Assembly: GCA_903892365.1 (NCBI GenBank) | Contig: CAITIF010000893.1 | Location: 1 to 10,555, forward strand | Reading direction: 5' to 3' | Length of the DNA stretch: 10,555 bases | DNA from: an uncultured Pirellula sp. | GTDB lineage: Bacteria > Planctomycetota > Planctomycetia > Pirellulales > Pirellulaceae | In this document: positions 1 to 7,870 of the stretch, piece by piece | Position numbering within the stretch: position 1 is the stretch's first letter | Layout of the letters: each line of letters starts with the position of its first letter | Made by a program: the position numbers and the translations under genes | Notes under the pieces: generated by a model | Seen by the model: the letters and a program-made list of their open reading frames with translations, nothing else | Databases searched by the model: none | Told to the model about the DNA's origin: nothing

Positions 1-860
1 AACGTTCCAGTTCGCGGTTGTTTTAGCTTTTTGAATCGAACTAATTGATTTGCTACACTCCAACCATTTCCAAGATGGCGGTAGCTTCCAATATGCTCTA
101 CGCGAAATGACTTGCTGGCTGGTATCGTCCAAACTTGCAGCTTGGAAGATCCGGGAACTTGTGCGTCTTCAGGAATGAGAAAGCCACCGATGAAATCGAA
201 CTCTTGTTTTTTGAATCGAAAATCGGTGTAGACGGAAATCATTTTCCCGTCGGTTGCAAGATTGTGTCGCTGAAATTCGGCTTTCGCTTCGCTTATGGCT
301 TTGTCTAGCGCCGAACCTATCTCATAGATATCACAGGTGCCAGAAATTCCAGCCATACGTATTGGTCTGCAGGTTTCAACACCGTGAACTTTTATCTTCG
401 ATTGGATGGAACCGGTCTCAATCCATTCTTTGAGCATGTTCAGCCCACGCTGAAAATCCATGCCTAGAAGTGTTCGCATCATGGGCACCATCCAGAACAA
501 GAACCACGGCAACTTTCCGTCCATCGTCCAGGTAAGCAAAGTTCCGTCACCTTTCGGCTGAAGTTCAAATGCGACCGAACTGGTCGACTGGAAGGGCTTG
601 ATAAACCTCAATTCGTCTTCAATCTTCTTCGCGGGGACTAGCTTCTGATGCTGCAGTTTCCCCTCACCGGTTACCTTCCCCTTCCATACATATTGAGAAC
701 CAACCGACGAAGGGTTGTCTGAAACTGTGACAAGGGCCTCGGGCTCCGAAATCAGCCAAGGAGACCAAGTCTTCCAGGTACGGTAGTCTACTAGGACTTC
801 GTAAACTTTGTGCGGACTAGCTAGGATTTCAACTTCGCGAGCGACATGGTAGCTAGGCAT
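1..860 (-). CDS. SRPBCC (START-like) plus GyrI-like ligand-binding protein, 3' end cut by the window edge
   Basis: I translated the reverse strand from the ATG at 860 and found 286 codons without a stop, still open at the left edge. Residues ~1-150 look like a polyketide-cyclase/SRPBCC domain: the start VAREVEILASPHKVYEVLVD, a Trp-rich WKTWSPW segment and the late amphipathic helix GLNMLKEWIE are typical. Residues ~155-286 look like a GyrI/AraC effector-binding domain, with WTIPASKSFRVEHIGSYRHL matching the usual last strand and helix. This two-domain layout is known in bacteria as a small-molecule or stress-related ligand-binding protein, probably cytoplasmic; the ligand cannot be told. It has no DNA-binding domain. 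It lies 153 bases downstream of the M50 protease gene on the same strand, so it may be the last gene of that operon or have its own promoter. A GGGA lies a few bases before the ATG, a weak ribosome site at best. Domain call fairly sure; role unknown. Confidence 0.85.
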   Translation of the reverse strand, partial: MPSYHVAREVEILASPHKVYEVLVDYRTWKTWSPWLISEPEALVTVSDNPSSVGSQYVWKGKVTGEGKLQHQKLVPAKKIEDELRFIKPFQSTSSVAFELQPKGDGTLLTWTMDGKLPWFLFWMVPMMRTLLGMDFQRGLNMLKEWIETGSIQSKIKVHGVETCRPIRMAGISGTCDIYEIGSALDKAISEAKAEFQRHNLATDGKMISVYTDFRFKKQEFDFIGGFLIPEDAQVPGSSKLQVWTIPASKSFRVEHIGSYRHLGNGWSVANQLVRFKKLKQPRTGT

Positions 861-924
861 ATTTCCCAATCCGGAATGGCATGGAATGAACTTGAATCGT
901 TCCCGTGAACGGAACTTTGGGACG

Positions 925-953
925 ATGTTAAGCCTATCATGGCCCATGTGCAA
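925..953 (-). promoter_or_regulatory. weak candidate promoter for the SRPBCC/GyrI gene
   Basis: On the minus strand TTGCAC (948-953) and TAACAT (925-930) are separated by 17 bases, and a start near 918 would give a leader of about 58 bases. The -35 match to consensus is poor (3 of 6) and the -10 is 4 of 6, so this is only a suggestion. The gap of 153 bases after the upstream gene is what makes a separate promoter plausible. Confidence 0.22.
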
Positions 954-1013
954 GTGTTTTCGGAATGAAGATAAGTCCGAAAGTAAGAGCTTCGGTTTTA
1001 AGTCGCTAGTGGC

Positions 1014-3200
1014 TTATACCGAACTTTGCCCATCGAGCTGCACAGCGAGCGCAGCCTTGATCCAGCGCCAAGCCGTTTGCCAAACGGCTTCATTATGCCG
1101 AAGCAGTTTTACCGAACAAAGCGATCCTGGTGGTGGCATCATTGCAGTCCCGCTGAAATCAAAGAGGCTGGTCGTTGGTACATTTTGATCGAATTGGATT
1201 CGAGTTTGTAGACGGGGGGTATGAGTTTTAAGTTGCTCATCGCCGTTTGCATCTTTGGTTATCATCACTGCAATGGGTCCGCCATAAATTCCGCCCAGGG
1301 ATGGCCACTCCAGGGAATCGCTGGTTCTTGGCAGTGTCGTTAGCAACGAACCACGCCAGGACTGGCCACTTGCCATGTGGATGGATACCACCTCATCAAC
1401 ACTGTGCGAAACCGTATCCCAAGCGTACTGCGGAATCGAAGCTTGAATTTCCATTTGCCGTGGATCGACAACCAGCCCGATGGATTGCCCTTCTTGAACG
1501 AAGCTACCTATCAGATTGTGCGACATTCGAGCCAAGAGTATTCCATCGCGGGGAGCTCGAAGGACAAGGGAGTTGACTTTGTTCTGCAGAATGTCGCAAT
1601 GGACTTTCAAGGAAACTAGGATGGCTTCCTCGGCTTGAAGTTCCGCGTGCTTTCGTAAGGCTCGCAAGCCGGAACACTTTTCTTCGCTGGAGCGGAGTGC
1701 CGATTGAGCTGCTAGATATTCAAGTTCCAACGTTGGATTGGTGAGACGAACGATTTCATCTCCTTCGCGAACGCCCTGGCCGTCATGGACGAGCACGTCG
1801 ATCACGAAGCCAGGAGCGTTAGTGCGAATGTCTGATGGTTCGACATAGTCGACGATGGCTGGCCAGTAGATTTGTGCCGGCGAAGGCAGAAAGCTGCAAA
1901 TTACTAAGGCGCAGATACCAGCAATACAAAGTCCCGCTTTCTTGGGGCTGATCCTGCTCATGGCATCGGACCAAGTCCAAGGTTTAGCTTGACCTTTCAT
2001 CGCTTGAATTTTCAGAAGTTGGGGAAGAAGAAACCACAGGGATGCAAAGAAGGCAACCAGAACCAATCCAACTCCATCCCATGTCATCCATATCCCCCAA
2101 CCCATTGTGCCTAGCATCAGCATCCTAGACGTCCAACTTGCAATTCCATAGGACAACAAAGGGAGCGACGATCGGGTGATTGACTGATCCTTCAAAAGCC
2201 AAGCCGCGAAAAAAGTCTTCATAGCTTTGGCAGCATCTTGCCATAAATTGGCTCGGCCTGCCAAGTCGACGAATATGTAGTATCCATCGTATCGCATTAA
2301 GGGATTTCCATTGAAAGCTATCGTGGTAAATGTACCTAACGTAGCGATAGAAAAGCAAAGATAACGAATGCTCGGGTTCTCAAAGGTGCACGCACCGATC
2401 ATGGCGATGGCGGCCAGCGTGATTTCAAAGAGCATGCCGGCTGCTCCGACTAGGGCTCGGTGCCATTTGTTTGGGACGCTCCATAGATTGGATGCATCGA
2501 CGTAGGGCAGCGGTGCAAAGAACATAAAATTAACGCCCGCTCCTTTCGGCTTTGCGCCGACACGTGCGCATGCGATAGCGTGCCCCGCCTCATGAACTCC
2601 TTTGAGAATCGCCCAGGCTAGCAACCACCACCATTGGCTGCCAGGCACAAATAGCTTTTGTCCAAGGCTCATCAAGTCTTGATTTTTTTGGTAAACCATG
2701 ACTAGCGCACAAACCCACAACAACACGGCCACGCACAAGCTGGGGACGGAGAACAGCCATTTCCAATTTTGTGTGTAACGGTCTAAGTCTTCGCCCGATA
2801 GAACAGGAATGCGAATAGCGCTTGGGTCGAAAACTTTAAAAGGCTTCGCAATTTTTGGAGCTGGGCTTGCTGGTGCTGTTGGTTGCGCCGAAGTTTCGGC
2901 GGGTTGAAGACCTGCCGATTCGGATTCGATAATCAATCCGGAGTTCATCAACCAACCAAGCACTCGACCTGTTTTGTCGTTATCCTGAGCTTCGATCAGA
3001 GGGGATGTATTGGAAATAACCTTGATGATTTCTGGTAACGTGCGCGAACCATCGATAGTGGCGCAAACCTCATATTCTAACTCGCCAATTTTCCAAAACT
3101 TTTGGTCCACTCGATCTTCCACGAGGTAAGCGACGTTGCCTTCGGACCGGCATGGCGAAAAGCAAAGATCGGGACGTAATTTAAGTTTAGTGGTAGACAT
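1014..3200 (-). CDS. PqqD-like / M50 (site-2-type) zinc metalloprotease / HlyD fusion membrane protein
   Basis: A 728-residue multipass membrane protein. Residues ~5-92 resemble a PqqD-like winged-helix domain (FSPCRSEGNVAYLVED, then IDGSRTLPEI). A Pro/Ala-rich linker (~97-118) follows. Membrane segments are visible at about 152-170, 188-210, 250-272, 280-297, 370-392 and 421-438. The zinc site is HEAGH at 203-207, with the M50 partner motif NPLMRYDGYY (Asp305 the likely third ligand), so the protease looks intact. After the last helix, residues ~455-580 carry two half-lipoyl segments (NAPGFVIDVLVHDGQGV; LRAPRDGILLA) joined by a short helical hairpin, as in HlyD membrane-fusion proteins. Family knowledge: M50 enzymes cut within membranes, and PqqD-like domains bind peptides. 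It lies 43 bases after another HlyD gene, in an apparent operon. Inference: it processes and helps export a peptide or membrane protein. Substrate unknown. The ATG at 3200 has no Shine-Dalgarno sequence. Confidence 0.9.
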   Translation of the reverse strand: MSTTKLKLRPDLCFSPCRSEGNVAYLVEDRVDQKFWKIGELEYEVCATIDGSRTLPEIIKVISNTSPLIEAQDNDKTGRVLGWLMNSGLIIESESAGLQPAETSAQPTAPASPAPKIAKPFKVFDPSAIRIPVLSGEDLDRYTQNWKWLFSVPSLCVAVLLWVCALVMVYQKNQDLMSLGQKLFVPGSQWWWLLAWAILKGVHEAGHAIACARVGAKPKGAGVNFMFFAPLPYVDASNLWSVPNKWHRALVGAAGMLFEITLAAIAMIGACTFENPSIRYLCFSIATLGTFTTIAFNGNPLMRYDGYYIFVDLAGRANLWQDAAKAMKTFFAAWLLKDQSITRSSLPLLSYGIASWTSRMLMLGTMGWGIWMTWDGVGLVLVAFFASLWFLLPQLLKIQAMKGQAKPWTWSDAMSRISPKKAGLCIAGICALVICSFLPSPAQIYWPAIVDYVEPSDIRTNAPGFVIDVLVHDGQGVREGDEIVRLTNPTLELEYLAAQSALRSSEEKCSGLRALRKHAELQAEEAILVSLKVHCDILQNKVNSLVLRAPRDGILLARMSHNLIGSFVQEGQSIGLVVDPRQMEIQASIPQYAWDTVSHSVDEVVSIHMASGQSWRGSLLTTLPRTSDSLEWPSLGGIYGGPIAVMITKDANGDEQLKTHTPRLQTRIQFDQNVPTTSLFDFSGTAMMPPPGSLCSVKLLRHNEAVWQTAWRWIKAALAVQLDGQSSV
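1070..1090. repeat. perfect 10-base inverted repeat near the 3' end of the M50 gene
   Basis: AAGCCGTTTG (1070-1079) and CAAACGGCTT (1081-1090) are exact reverse complements around a single C, about 55-75 bases inside the M50 coding end. As RNA it could fold as an 8-pair stem with a 5-base loop. No T-run follows on either strand, so it is not a standard intrinsic terminator. It may be a protein-binding palindrome, an RNA-processing hairpin, or chance within the codons for EAVWQTA. Confidence 0.6.
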
Positions 3201-3243
3201 GGTTTTGAAACTTGGTCGGTACGCTCAAAAGAAAGGTGAAGGG

Positions 3244-5022
3244 CTACCAAATCCACTGATTCGCTATCCAACGATACGGTCGAACAAACAAAAGCCACCC
3301 GATAGGTTTCCAGCCGGCTGTGATTTGAGCGGTGGCTTTCATGCCGGGTCGAAGCATAAGCTGAGGGTCGCGAATCACGACATCCGCGATAAAGACCGCA
3401 GTCTCATCTAAAATAGTTGCACGAGGTTCGATGCGCGAGATGCGTCCACGAAATGTCTCGCCTCCGGAAGCGTCGCTGCGAACACTCACTTCGTCCCCCA
3501 CATTGATCTGCTCTAGATCATAGGCATTGAGCCTGACCTCGGCGGTCATGGTTTCAAGTTCCGCGACCTCAAAGAGACTCTGGCCAAGGGTTACGGGCAT
3601 TCCAATATTGCGGTGCCAGTCTCCTTGAACAACCACACCCGCTTTGGTCGCGCGAATATCGAGCCGTTTTAATTGCTCTTCAAGGCTCACGATCTTGAGA
3701 CGTGCTTGTTCCATTTCGATATCTGCAATACCAGCATTGCCTACGGCTCGTGTGGCTAGCGCTGTATCTCGTTTCTTTTCCGCACCGTCGAAGTCAGCAC
3801 GCGCTGCCGCCAAGTCTCGTTGCAGTTGGTCGTCATCGAGCTTTGCAAGTAATTGCCCCGAAGTTACTTTGTCTCCGGGACGAACGTCGCAAGACGCGAT
3901 TCGACCTTGCATCGGGCTCGACAAAAACTGTTTTGATTCCGGCTCAAACACACATTCCCGTCGTGGATAGTAAGGAACGGGCGCAATGAGAAGCACACAG
4001 ACTAGGCCTAAAATGGACGACCATAACCGCGGTTGCGAACGAATCCAATCAATGGCCCCTACGGTTCGCATGAAGGCACCTGCCCGATGTAGGAAATACC
4101 ACGCATCCAGTTGTTTGAGCAACGATGCTTTCATGGACGGGCCCATCCATAACTGTTCCATTCCGGTAAGAAACTGGTCGATGGGTGGGGCCGGTTCTTC
4201 TTTAGAACGTGTCTCGATAAGCAGAACCAAAACACCTGAAGAATCTTCCAGGCGAAGCGGAATTGAGATCAAGGGTACATCAATAGCCTCACTGAGTTGG
4301 TTCAGAAACAGACTACCAGCAAATCGCATTGATTCCTTGTCGGAAACCGTTTCAGGCTTTGGTGGAATCTCATTGGAGGTTTCGACTGCAACAGGTTGAG
4401 TTTTTTCTTGCAAGGGTGCCGTTGGATCCATCGAAGGGTCCTTCGGTGCCGGAGCCTGTAAGGCTACTTTTTCTTCTTGAATTCGAGCCAACGTCGCAAG
4501 AATGGAGGAGGAAACGCGAGGAACAAGCTTCAGGGCCGATTCTTTGGCGATCTTCTTCAGTAACTCGCGTTGGCCACTTGCGGTGGATGTTGGAAGCCCA
4601 TAGTCAGCGAATTGCACCATTTTGCCGGAATGGGTGACGACCATCAGTCCGGTCGCGGCCTTGGCATTCAAAGCGATGTATCTTGCGATCGAAGCCAAGC
4701 AGTTCTTGGAGAGTAAGTCGATCGCTGGAACCGAGGTGTTGCCCTTGGAATTCAGGGAAAGGCCTGGAAATTCTTCATCGGCTTCATCCAACAAGGCCTG
4801 AAGGTAATCGACTTGCGAATCACCATTGAACCAATCTTCTTCGATAGCTTCGGCGGAAACTCCGGACTCGGAAAGTCCCTTCTTGCACATCGCGTGAAGG
4901 ACACCGGGCCAGGCTGGCTTGGCCGAACTCAACTTTGGTTCGTCCAACCGCGCAATACACGCTGCATCAGCCTTCTCAGGTTGGCTTTCGGTGATGTTCT
5001 GATTGTGGAGCCCGGTATTCAT
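3244..5022 (-). CDS. membrane-anchored HlyD-family protein with an N-terminal GAF-like region
   Basis: A 592-residue protein with one clear membrane helix at ~333-350. The ~330 residues before it have no signal peptide and are presumably cytoplasmic. They resemble a GAF domain in two parts: residues ~100-185 (ASIARYIALNAKAATGLMVV) and ~230-310 (VPLISIPLRLEDSSGVLVLL), split by a Pro/Glu-rich linker at ~189-230. After the helix comes a HlyD adaptor: lipoyl half 365-398 (SPMQGRIASCDVRPGDKV), coiled-coil hairpin ~398-455, second lipoyl half ~455-488, then a beta-barrel region to ~570 ending with LRPGMKATAQI. The tail at 576-592 is aromatic and hydrophobic and may lie against the membrane. Role: inner-membrane adaptor of an export machine, possibly gated by a signal bound inside the cell (inference). 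It starts 13 bases after the secreted adaptor gene and ends 43 bases before the M50 fusion. No Shine-Dalgarno sequence precedes the ATG. HlyD part sure, GAF part moderate. Confidence 0.88.
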   Translation of the reverse strand: MNTGLHNQNITESQPEKADAACIARLDEPKLSSAKPAWPGVLHAMCKKGLSESGVSAEAIEEDWFNGDSQVDYLQALLDEADEEFPGLSLNSKGNTSVPAIDLLSKNCLASIARYIALNAKAATGLMVVTHSGKMVQFADYGLPTSTASGQRELLKKIAKESALKLVPRVSSSILATLARIQEEKVALQAPAPKDPSMDPTAPLQEKTQPVAVETSNEIPPKPETVSDKESMRFAGSLFLNQLSEAIDVPLISIPLRLEDSSGVLVLLIETRSKEEPAPPIDQFLTGMEQLWMGPSMKASLLKQLDAWYFLHRAGAFMRTVGAIDWIRSQPRLWSSILGLVCVLLIAPVPYYPRRECVFEPESKQFLSSPMQGRIASCDVRPGDKVTSGQLLAKLDDDQLQRDLAAARADFDGAEKKRDTALATRAVGNAGIADIEMEQARLKIVSLEEQLKRLDIRATKAGVVVQGDWHRNIGMPVTLGQSLFEVAELETMTAEVRLNAYDLEQINVGDEVSVRSDASGGETFRGRISRIEPRATILDETAVFIADVVIRDPQLMLRPGMKATAQITAGWKPIGWLLFVRPYRWIANQWIW

Positions 5023-5035
5023 GACAAGTATGGAA

Positions 5036-5872
5036 TTAAGGAAGCACTAGATCGCAACTGGATGAACGAATCTCGCGATTGGCATTATCGATTAGGACCG
5101 TCATCTCAATGACGTGCCCTTCTGCGTCTTCGAAAGGAGCAATGAATTCGATCTTAGCTCGGACAACTAGGTGATTTGGCAAACGTACCTCCGCGTACTC
5201 TTGCTTTCGAAATCGTTCAGCCGCGTCGTGGGAGAGGAAGAATCGAGCGCGAAGTTGGGATGCGTCCAACAATCGAATGAGCGCAGGCATATTACCGGCA
5301 ATGTACTCGCCAGGATCTTTGTAAACTTCCACCACCGTTCCGCTATGAGGCGCTCGTATTGTTCGTTCGTTGAGCATGATCTTGGCTTTGGCGAGTCTGG
5401 CTCGGGATACTTCCTTGGCTTCTTCTTGCGATCGAAGTTTTGCCTCCGCAATATGGAGTTCCAACAGGTAGCGTTCGAGTTCTTTGGGTGACCCTTTGCC
5501 GGTTTCAACCAGTTTTGTCATTTCTTCGACCCGACGACGATTGAACTCCACTTCGCGTCTCGCTGTTTCAAGAACCCCTACTGAAGCCGCATCGAGTTCG
5601 GCTTCGCGAAGCTGAACACTCTGCTGATCGTTATCGAGCCGACCTATGGGTGTTCCAGTTTCAATAAAGTCCCCTTGTTTGACAAACACTTCTCGGACAA
5701 TCCCGACTTCAGCCGTCGCGACTTCCGTAAGGTGGATTGGCTCGAGAATGCCTACTTTGTCTGCGGCGGCAGCAGAACGATTGATTACCGATTGTGCAAA
5801 TAGACTTTGGGCTTGGAGGCACAAAGCTTGAACGACCGCGAACATCGCTAGAATTTTGAGTAGTAAGTGCAT
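5036..5872 (-). CDS. secreted HlyD/RND-type periplasmic adaptor protein
   Basis: A 278-residue protein with a Sec-type signal peptide (MHLLLKILAMFAVVQALCLQ, probable cut after LFA, ~residue 26). The mature part follows adaptor order: first lipoyl half ~50-82 (VGIVREVFVKQGDFIETGTP), helical hairpin ~83-168 rich in Glu, Arg and Leu, second lipoyl half ~170-200 (TIRAPHSGTVVEVYKDPGEY), then a beta-barrel segment to the end. It is shorter than a typical RND adaptor of 350-400 residues and lacks the membrane-proximal domain. It is the first gene of the minus-strand operon and probably works with the two HlyD-containing proteins behind it as the periplasmic part of an efflux or secretion assembly. 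No pump, ATPase or TolC-like channel lies in the window. GGAACC about 10 bases before the ATG is only a weak ribosome site. Family assignment is firm; transported substrate unknown. Confidence 0.88.
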   Translation of the reverse strand: MHLLLKILAMFAVVQALCLQAQSLFAQSVINRSAAAADKVGILEPIHLTEVATAEVGIVREVFVKQGDFIETGTPIGRLDNDQQSVQLREAELDAASVGVLETARREVEFNRRRVEEMTKLVETGKGSPKELERYLLELHIAEAKLRSQEEAKEVSRARLAKAKIMLNERTIRAPHSGTVVEVYKDPGEYIAGNMPALIRLLDASQLRARFFLSHDAAERFRKQEYAEVRLPNHLVVRAKIEFIAPFEDAEGHVIEMTVLIDNANREIRSSSCDLVLP

Positions 5873-5903
5873 TAGTAAAGGTTCCAGTAGTAAATCCGGT
5901 GTG

Positions 5904-5999
5904 AAATCGGTCTATCTGGGGCTCGCCGAGAAATTTCACGCCAAAGGATTGCTCTGGAAAGCCGCACAGAGTCCGCAAAACGCAAAGTTTGACCGATTT
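5904..5999. repeat. spaced inverted repeat in the divergent intergenic region
   Basis: AAATCGGTC (5904-5912) and GACCGATTT (5991-5999) are exact reverse complements 78 bases apart, lying between the adaptor operon and the pyrG promoter. The left arm is 32 bases upstream of the adaptor start. They could be paired operator half-sites, but nine bases at this distance can arise by chance. Confidence 0.35.
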
Positions 6000-6061
6000 T
6001 ACTGCGTAGGTTTTTCTGATTTTGACGGTCGATCGGGCGAAGATTCGTGCAAAAACCGAAT

Positions 6062-6090
6062 TTGTCAGGAAGTCGGGTTGATGCTAAGAT
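6062..6090 (+). promoter_or_regulatory. sigma70-like promoter for pyrG
   Basis: TTGTCA (6062-6067, 5 of 6 to the -35 consensus) and TAAGAT (6085-6090, 4 of 6 to the -10) are separated by exactly 17 bases. The predicted start near 6097 gives a leader of about 58 bases before the pyrG ATG. No GGGC initial sequence of the reiterative-transcription type known for Gram-positive pyrG is seen at the predicted start. Confidence 0.55.
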
Positions 6091-6135
6091 CTGAGCCCGT
6101 CGTGCTCTTGAATGTTCTGTGCTCGTAGATCCCGG

Positions 6136-6150
6136 TTCGCTTTACGCGAA
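6136..6150 (+). other. small hairpin just before the pyrG start codon
   Basis: TTCGC (6136-6140) and GCGAA (6146-6150) can pair around a TTTAC loop. The stem ends five bases before the ATG at 6156 and occupies the place where a ribosome binding site would normally lie; no Shine-Dalgarno sequence is present. A five-pair stem is weak, so a regulatory role is only a possibility. Confidence 0.3.
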
Positions 6151-6155
6151 AATCG

Positions 6156-7826
6156 ATGACAAAGCATATATTTGTTACTGGCGGTGTGGTTAGTTCTATC
6201 GGTAAGGGGCTGACCAGCGCGTCGATTGGAATGCTGCTCGAAGCACGCGGACTCAAGGTCCGTATGCAAAAATTGGATCCGTATATCAACGTCGATCCAG
6301 GAACCATGAGCCCCTACCAGCATGGCGAAGTGTATGTGCTGGACGACGGGAGCGAAACCGACCTGGATTTGGGGCACTACGAACGTTTTACCAGTGGCCA
6401 ACTGACCCGGGACTCGAATTATACAACCGGCCAGATTTACCTTCGCGTCATCGAAAAGGAACGCCGAGGCCAGTTTCTTGGCAAAACGGTCCAAGTAATC
6501 CCTCATATCACTAACGAAATCAAGGAATCGATCCTTCGGCTCGCGGACTCCAACACCGATATCGTCATCACGGAAATCGGCGGGACCGTAGGGGACATCG
6601 AAAGCCTACCTTTCTTGGAAGCCATTCGTCAGTTCCCACAGGATGTCGGTCGGGATAATTGTCTGTTTATTCACCTGACTTTGGTGCCTTACCTCAAAGC
6701 AGCTGGCGAAATCAAAACGAAACCAACTCAGCACTCCGTCGGTCTCCTTCGACAAATTGGTATTCAACCAGACATGCTGATTTGCCGTTGCGAGCAAAAC
6801 ATCTCGCGCGACGAACGCGAAAAGATTGCCTTGTTCTGCAACGTTGCTTTGGAGGCGGTGATCGAAGAAAAAGATCAAGAGTTCTCGATCTACGAGGTTC
6901 CGCTCTCGCTGAAGGACCACAAGCTTGACGAATTTGTTATGAAACGATTCCATCTGACCGGGCAACCACTCAAATTGGATGCATGGAATGAACTGCTGTT
7001 CTCTTTGCGAAATCCCAAACACGAACTAAGTATTGCTGTCGTAGGGAAGTATGCCGAACACAAGGACGCCTACAAGTCGATTTACGAAGCAATCGATCAT
7101 GCCGGCATCCATCACCATGCTCAAATTCGAGTTTCTAGGATTCAAAGCGCCGAGGTTGAAGAAGAGGGGCCAGAACGTTTGCTAGCCGGATACGATGGAA
7201 TCTTAATTCCTGGCGGATTCGGTGAACGGGGGGTCGAGGGGAAGGTGCAAGCCATTCGCTATGCCCGCGAACGTAGTATCCCGTTTTTCGGTATCTGTCT
7301 CGGTATGCAATGCGCCGCCATTGAATTCGGCAGGAATGTTGTGGGGCTTGAACGAGCTCACTCCACCGAATTCGACAAAGACACACCCGCACCGATCATT
7401 TGTTTGTTGGACGAACAGCGCCAAGTGACCAACCTGGGGGGCACCATGCGATTGGGGGCGCAGCCATGCTCGCTGACACAAGATTCTGCTGCTCAAATCG
7501 CTTACCAGACGAACCAGATCTCCGAAAGACATCGCCATCGCTACGAATTTAATAACGTGTACCGAAACCAATTCGAAGCGCACGGAATGAAATTCTCTGG
7601 CTTAAGCCCAGATGGTGATTTAGTCGAGATTGTTGAGCTTCCTTCGCACCCGTTCTACCTTGCAGTCCAATTCCATCCGGAGTTCAAGAGCAAGCCCATC
7701 AAGCCTCATCCCTTGTTTTCTGCTTTTGTCGCTGCTTCTATCCAGCGACGTTTAGGGCGAAAGCAACGCAATAACCCATCCGATCAAGCCGATCGCACGG
7801 AATTTGGAACCGTGGCAAATCCATAA
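6156..7826 (+). CDS. pyrG: CTP synthase (glutamine-hydrolysing)
   Basis: CTP synthase makes CTP from UTP, ATP and glutamine, the last step of pyrimidine nucleotide synthesis, in the cytoplasm. The protein has 556 residues, against 545 in E. coli. The N-terminal synthase domain (~1-270) shows the phosphate-binding loop [10 protein letters not shown] (9-18), the segment [20 protein letters not shown] (54-73), and Asp71 and Glu140 at the places of the usual magnesium ligands. The class I glutamine amidotransferase domain (~290-530) has the oxyanion loop PGGFGERG (352-359), nucleophile Cys381 in GICLGMQ, and His507/Glu509 in QFHPEF, so the triad is complete. A basic, polar tail of about 25 residues follows the catalytic domain. 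The ATG at 6156 begins the conserved [10 protein letters not shown] and has a clear upstream promoter but no Shine-Dalgarno sequence. It is read away from the adaptor operon, and a membrane-protein gene follows on the same strand. Confidence 0.98.
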   Translation: MTKHIFVTGGVVSSIGKGLTSASIGMLLEARGLKVRMQKLDPYINVDPGTMSPYQHGEVYVLDDGSETDLDLGHYERFTSGQLTRDSNYTTGQIYLRVIEKERRGQFLGKTVQVIPHITNEIKESILRLADSNTDIVITEIGGTVGDIESLPFLEAIRQFPQDVGRDNCLFIHLTLVPYLKAAGEIKTKPTQHSVGLLRQIGIQPDMLICRCEQNISRDEREKIALFCNVALEAVIEEKDQEFSIYEVPLSLKDHKLDEFVMKRFHLTGQPLKLDAWNELLFSLRNPKHELSIAVVGKYAEHKDAYKSIYEAIDHAGIHHHAQIRVSRIQSAEVEEEGPERLLAGYDGILIPGGFGERGVEGKVQAIRYARERSIPFFGICLGMQCAAIEFGRNVVGLERAHSTEFDKDTPAPIICLLDEQRQVTNLGGTMRLGAQPCSLTQDSAAQIAYQTNQISERHRHRYEFNNVYRNQFEAHGMKFSGLSPDGDLVEIVELPSHPFYLAVQFHPEFKSKPIKPHPLFSAFVAASIQRRLGRKQRNNPSDQADRTEFGTVANP

Positions 7827-7842
7827 CATCAATATGGCTAGT

Positions 7843-7861
7843 CGCGATCCGGTGTATCGCG
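7843..7861 (+). other. hairpin between pyrG and the next gene
   Basis: CGCGAT (7843-7848) and ATCGCG (7856-7861) form a perfect six-pair stem around CCGGTGT. It lies in the 44-base gap after the pyrG stop. There is no following T-run, so it is not a standard terminator. It could lower read-through or protect the pyrG mRNA end. Confidence 0.4.
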
Positions 7862-7870
7862 GCTTCCTGC

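Noticed and set aside
1026..1619. Several plus-strand open frames opposite the M50 gene
   Set aside because: They are antisense to a protein with clear M50 and HlyD motifs, lack recognisable features and overlap each other.
3644..4637. Plus-strand open frames opposite the HlyD/GAF-like gene
   Set aside because: Ser/Arg-rich composition typical of antisense shadow; the minus strand has a continuous recognisable protein.
5873..6000. Sigma54-type promoter for the minus-strand operon
   Set aside because: A TGGCGTG stretch is present but no GC element at the required spacing.
5856..6128. 90-codon plus-strand open frame in the divergent intergenic region
   Set aside because: It spans the predicted pyrG promoter, overlaps the adaptor start, and has no family resemblance or ribosome site.
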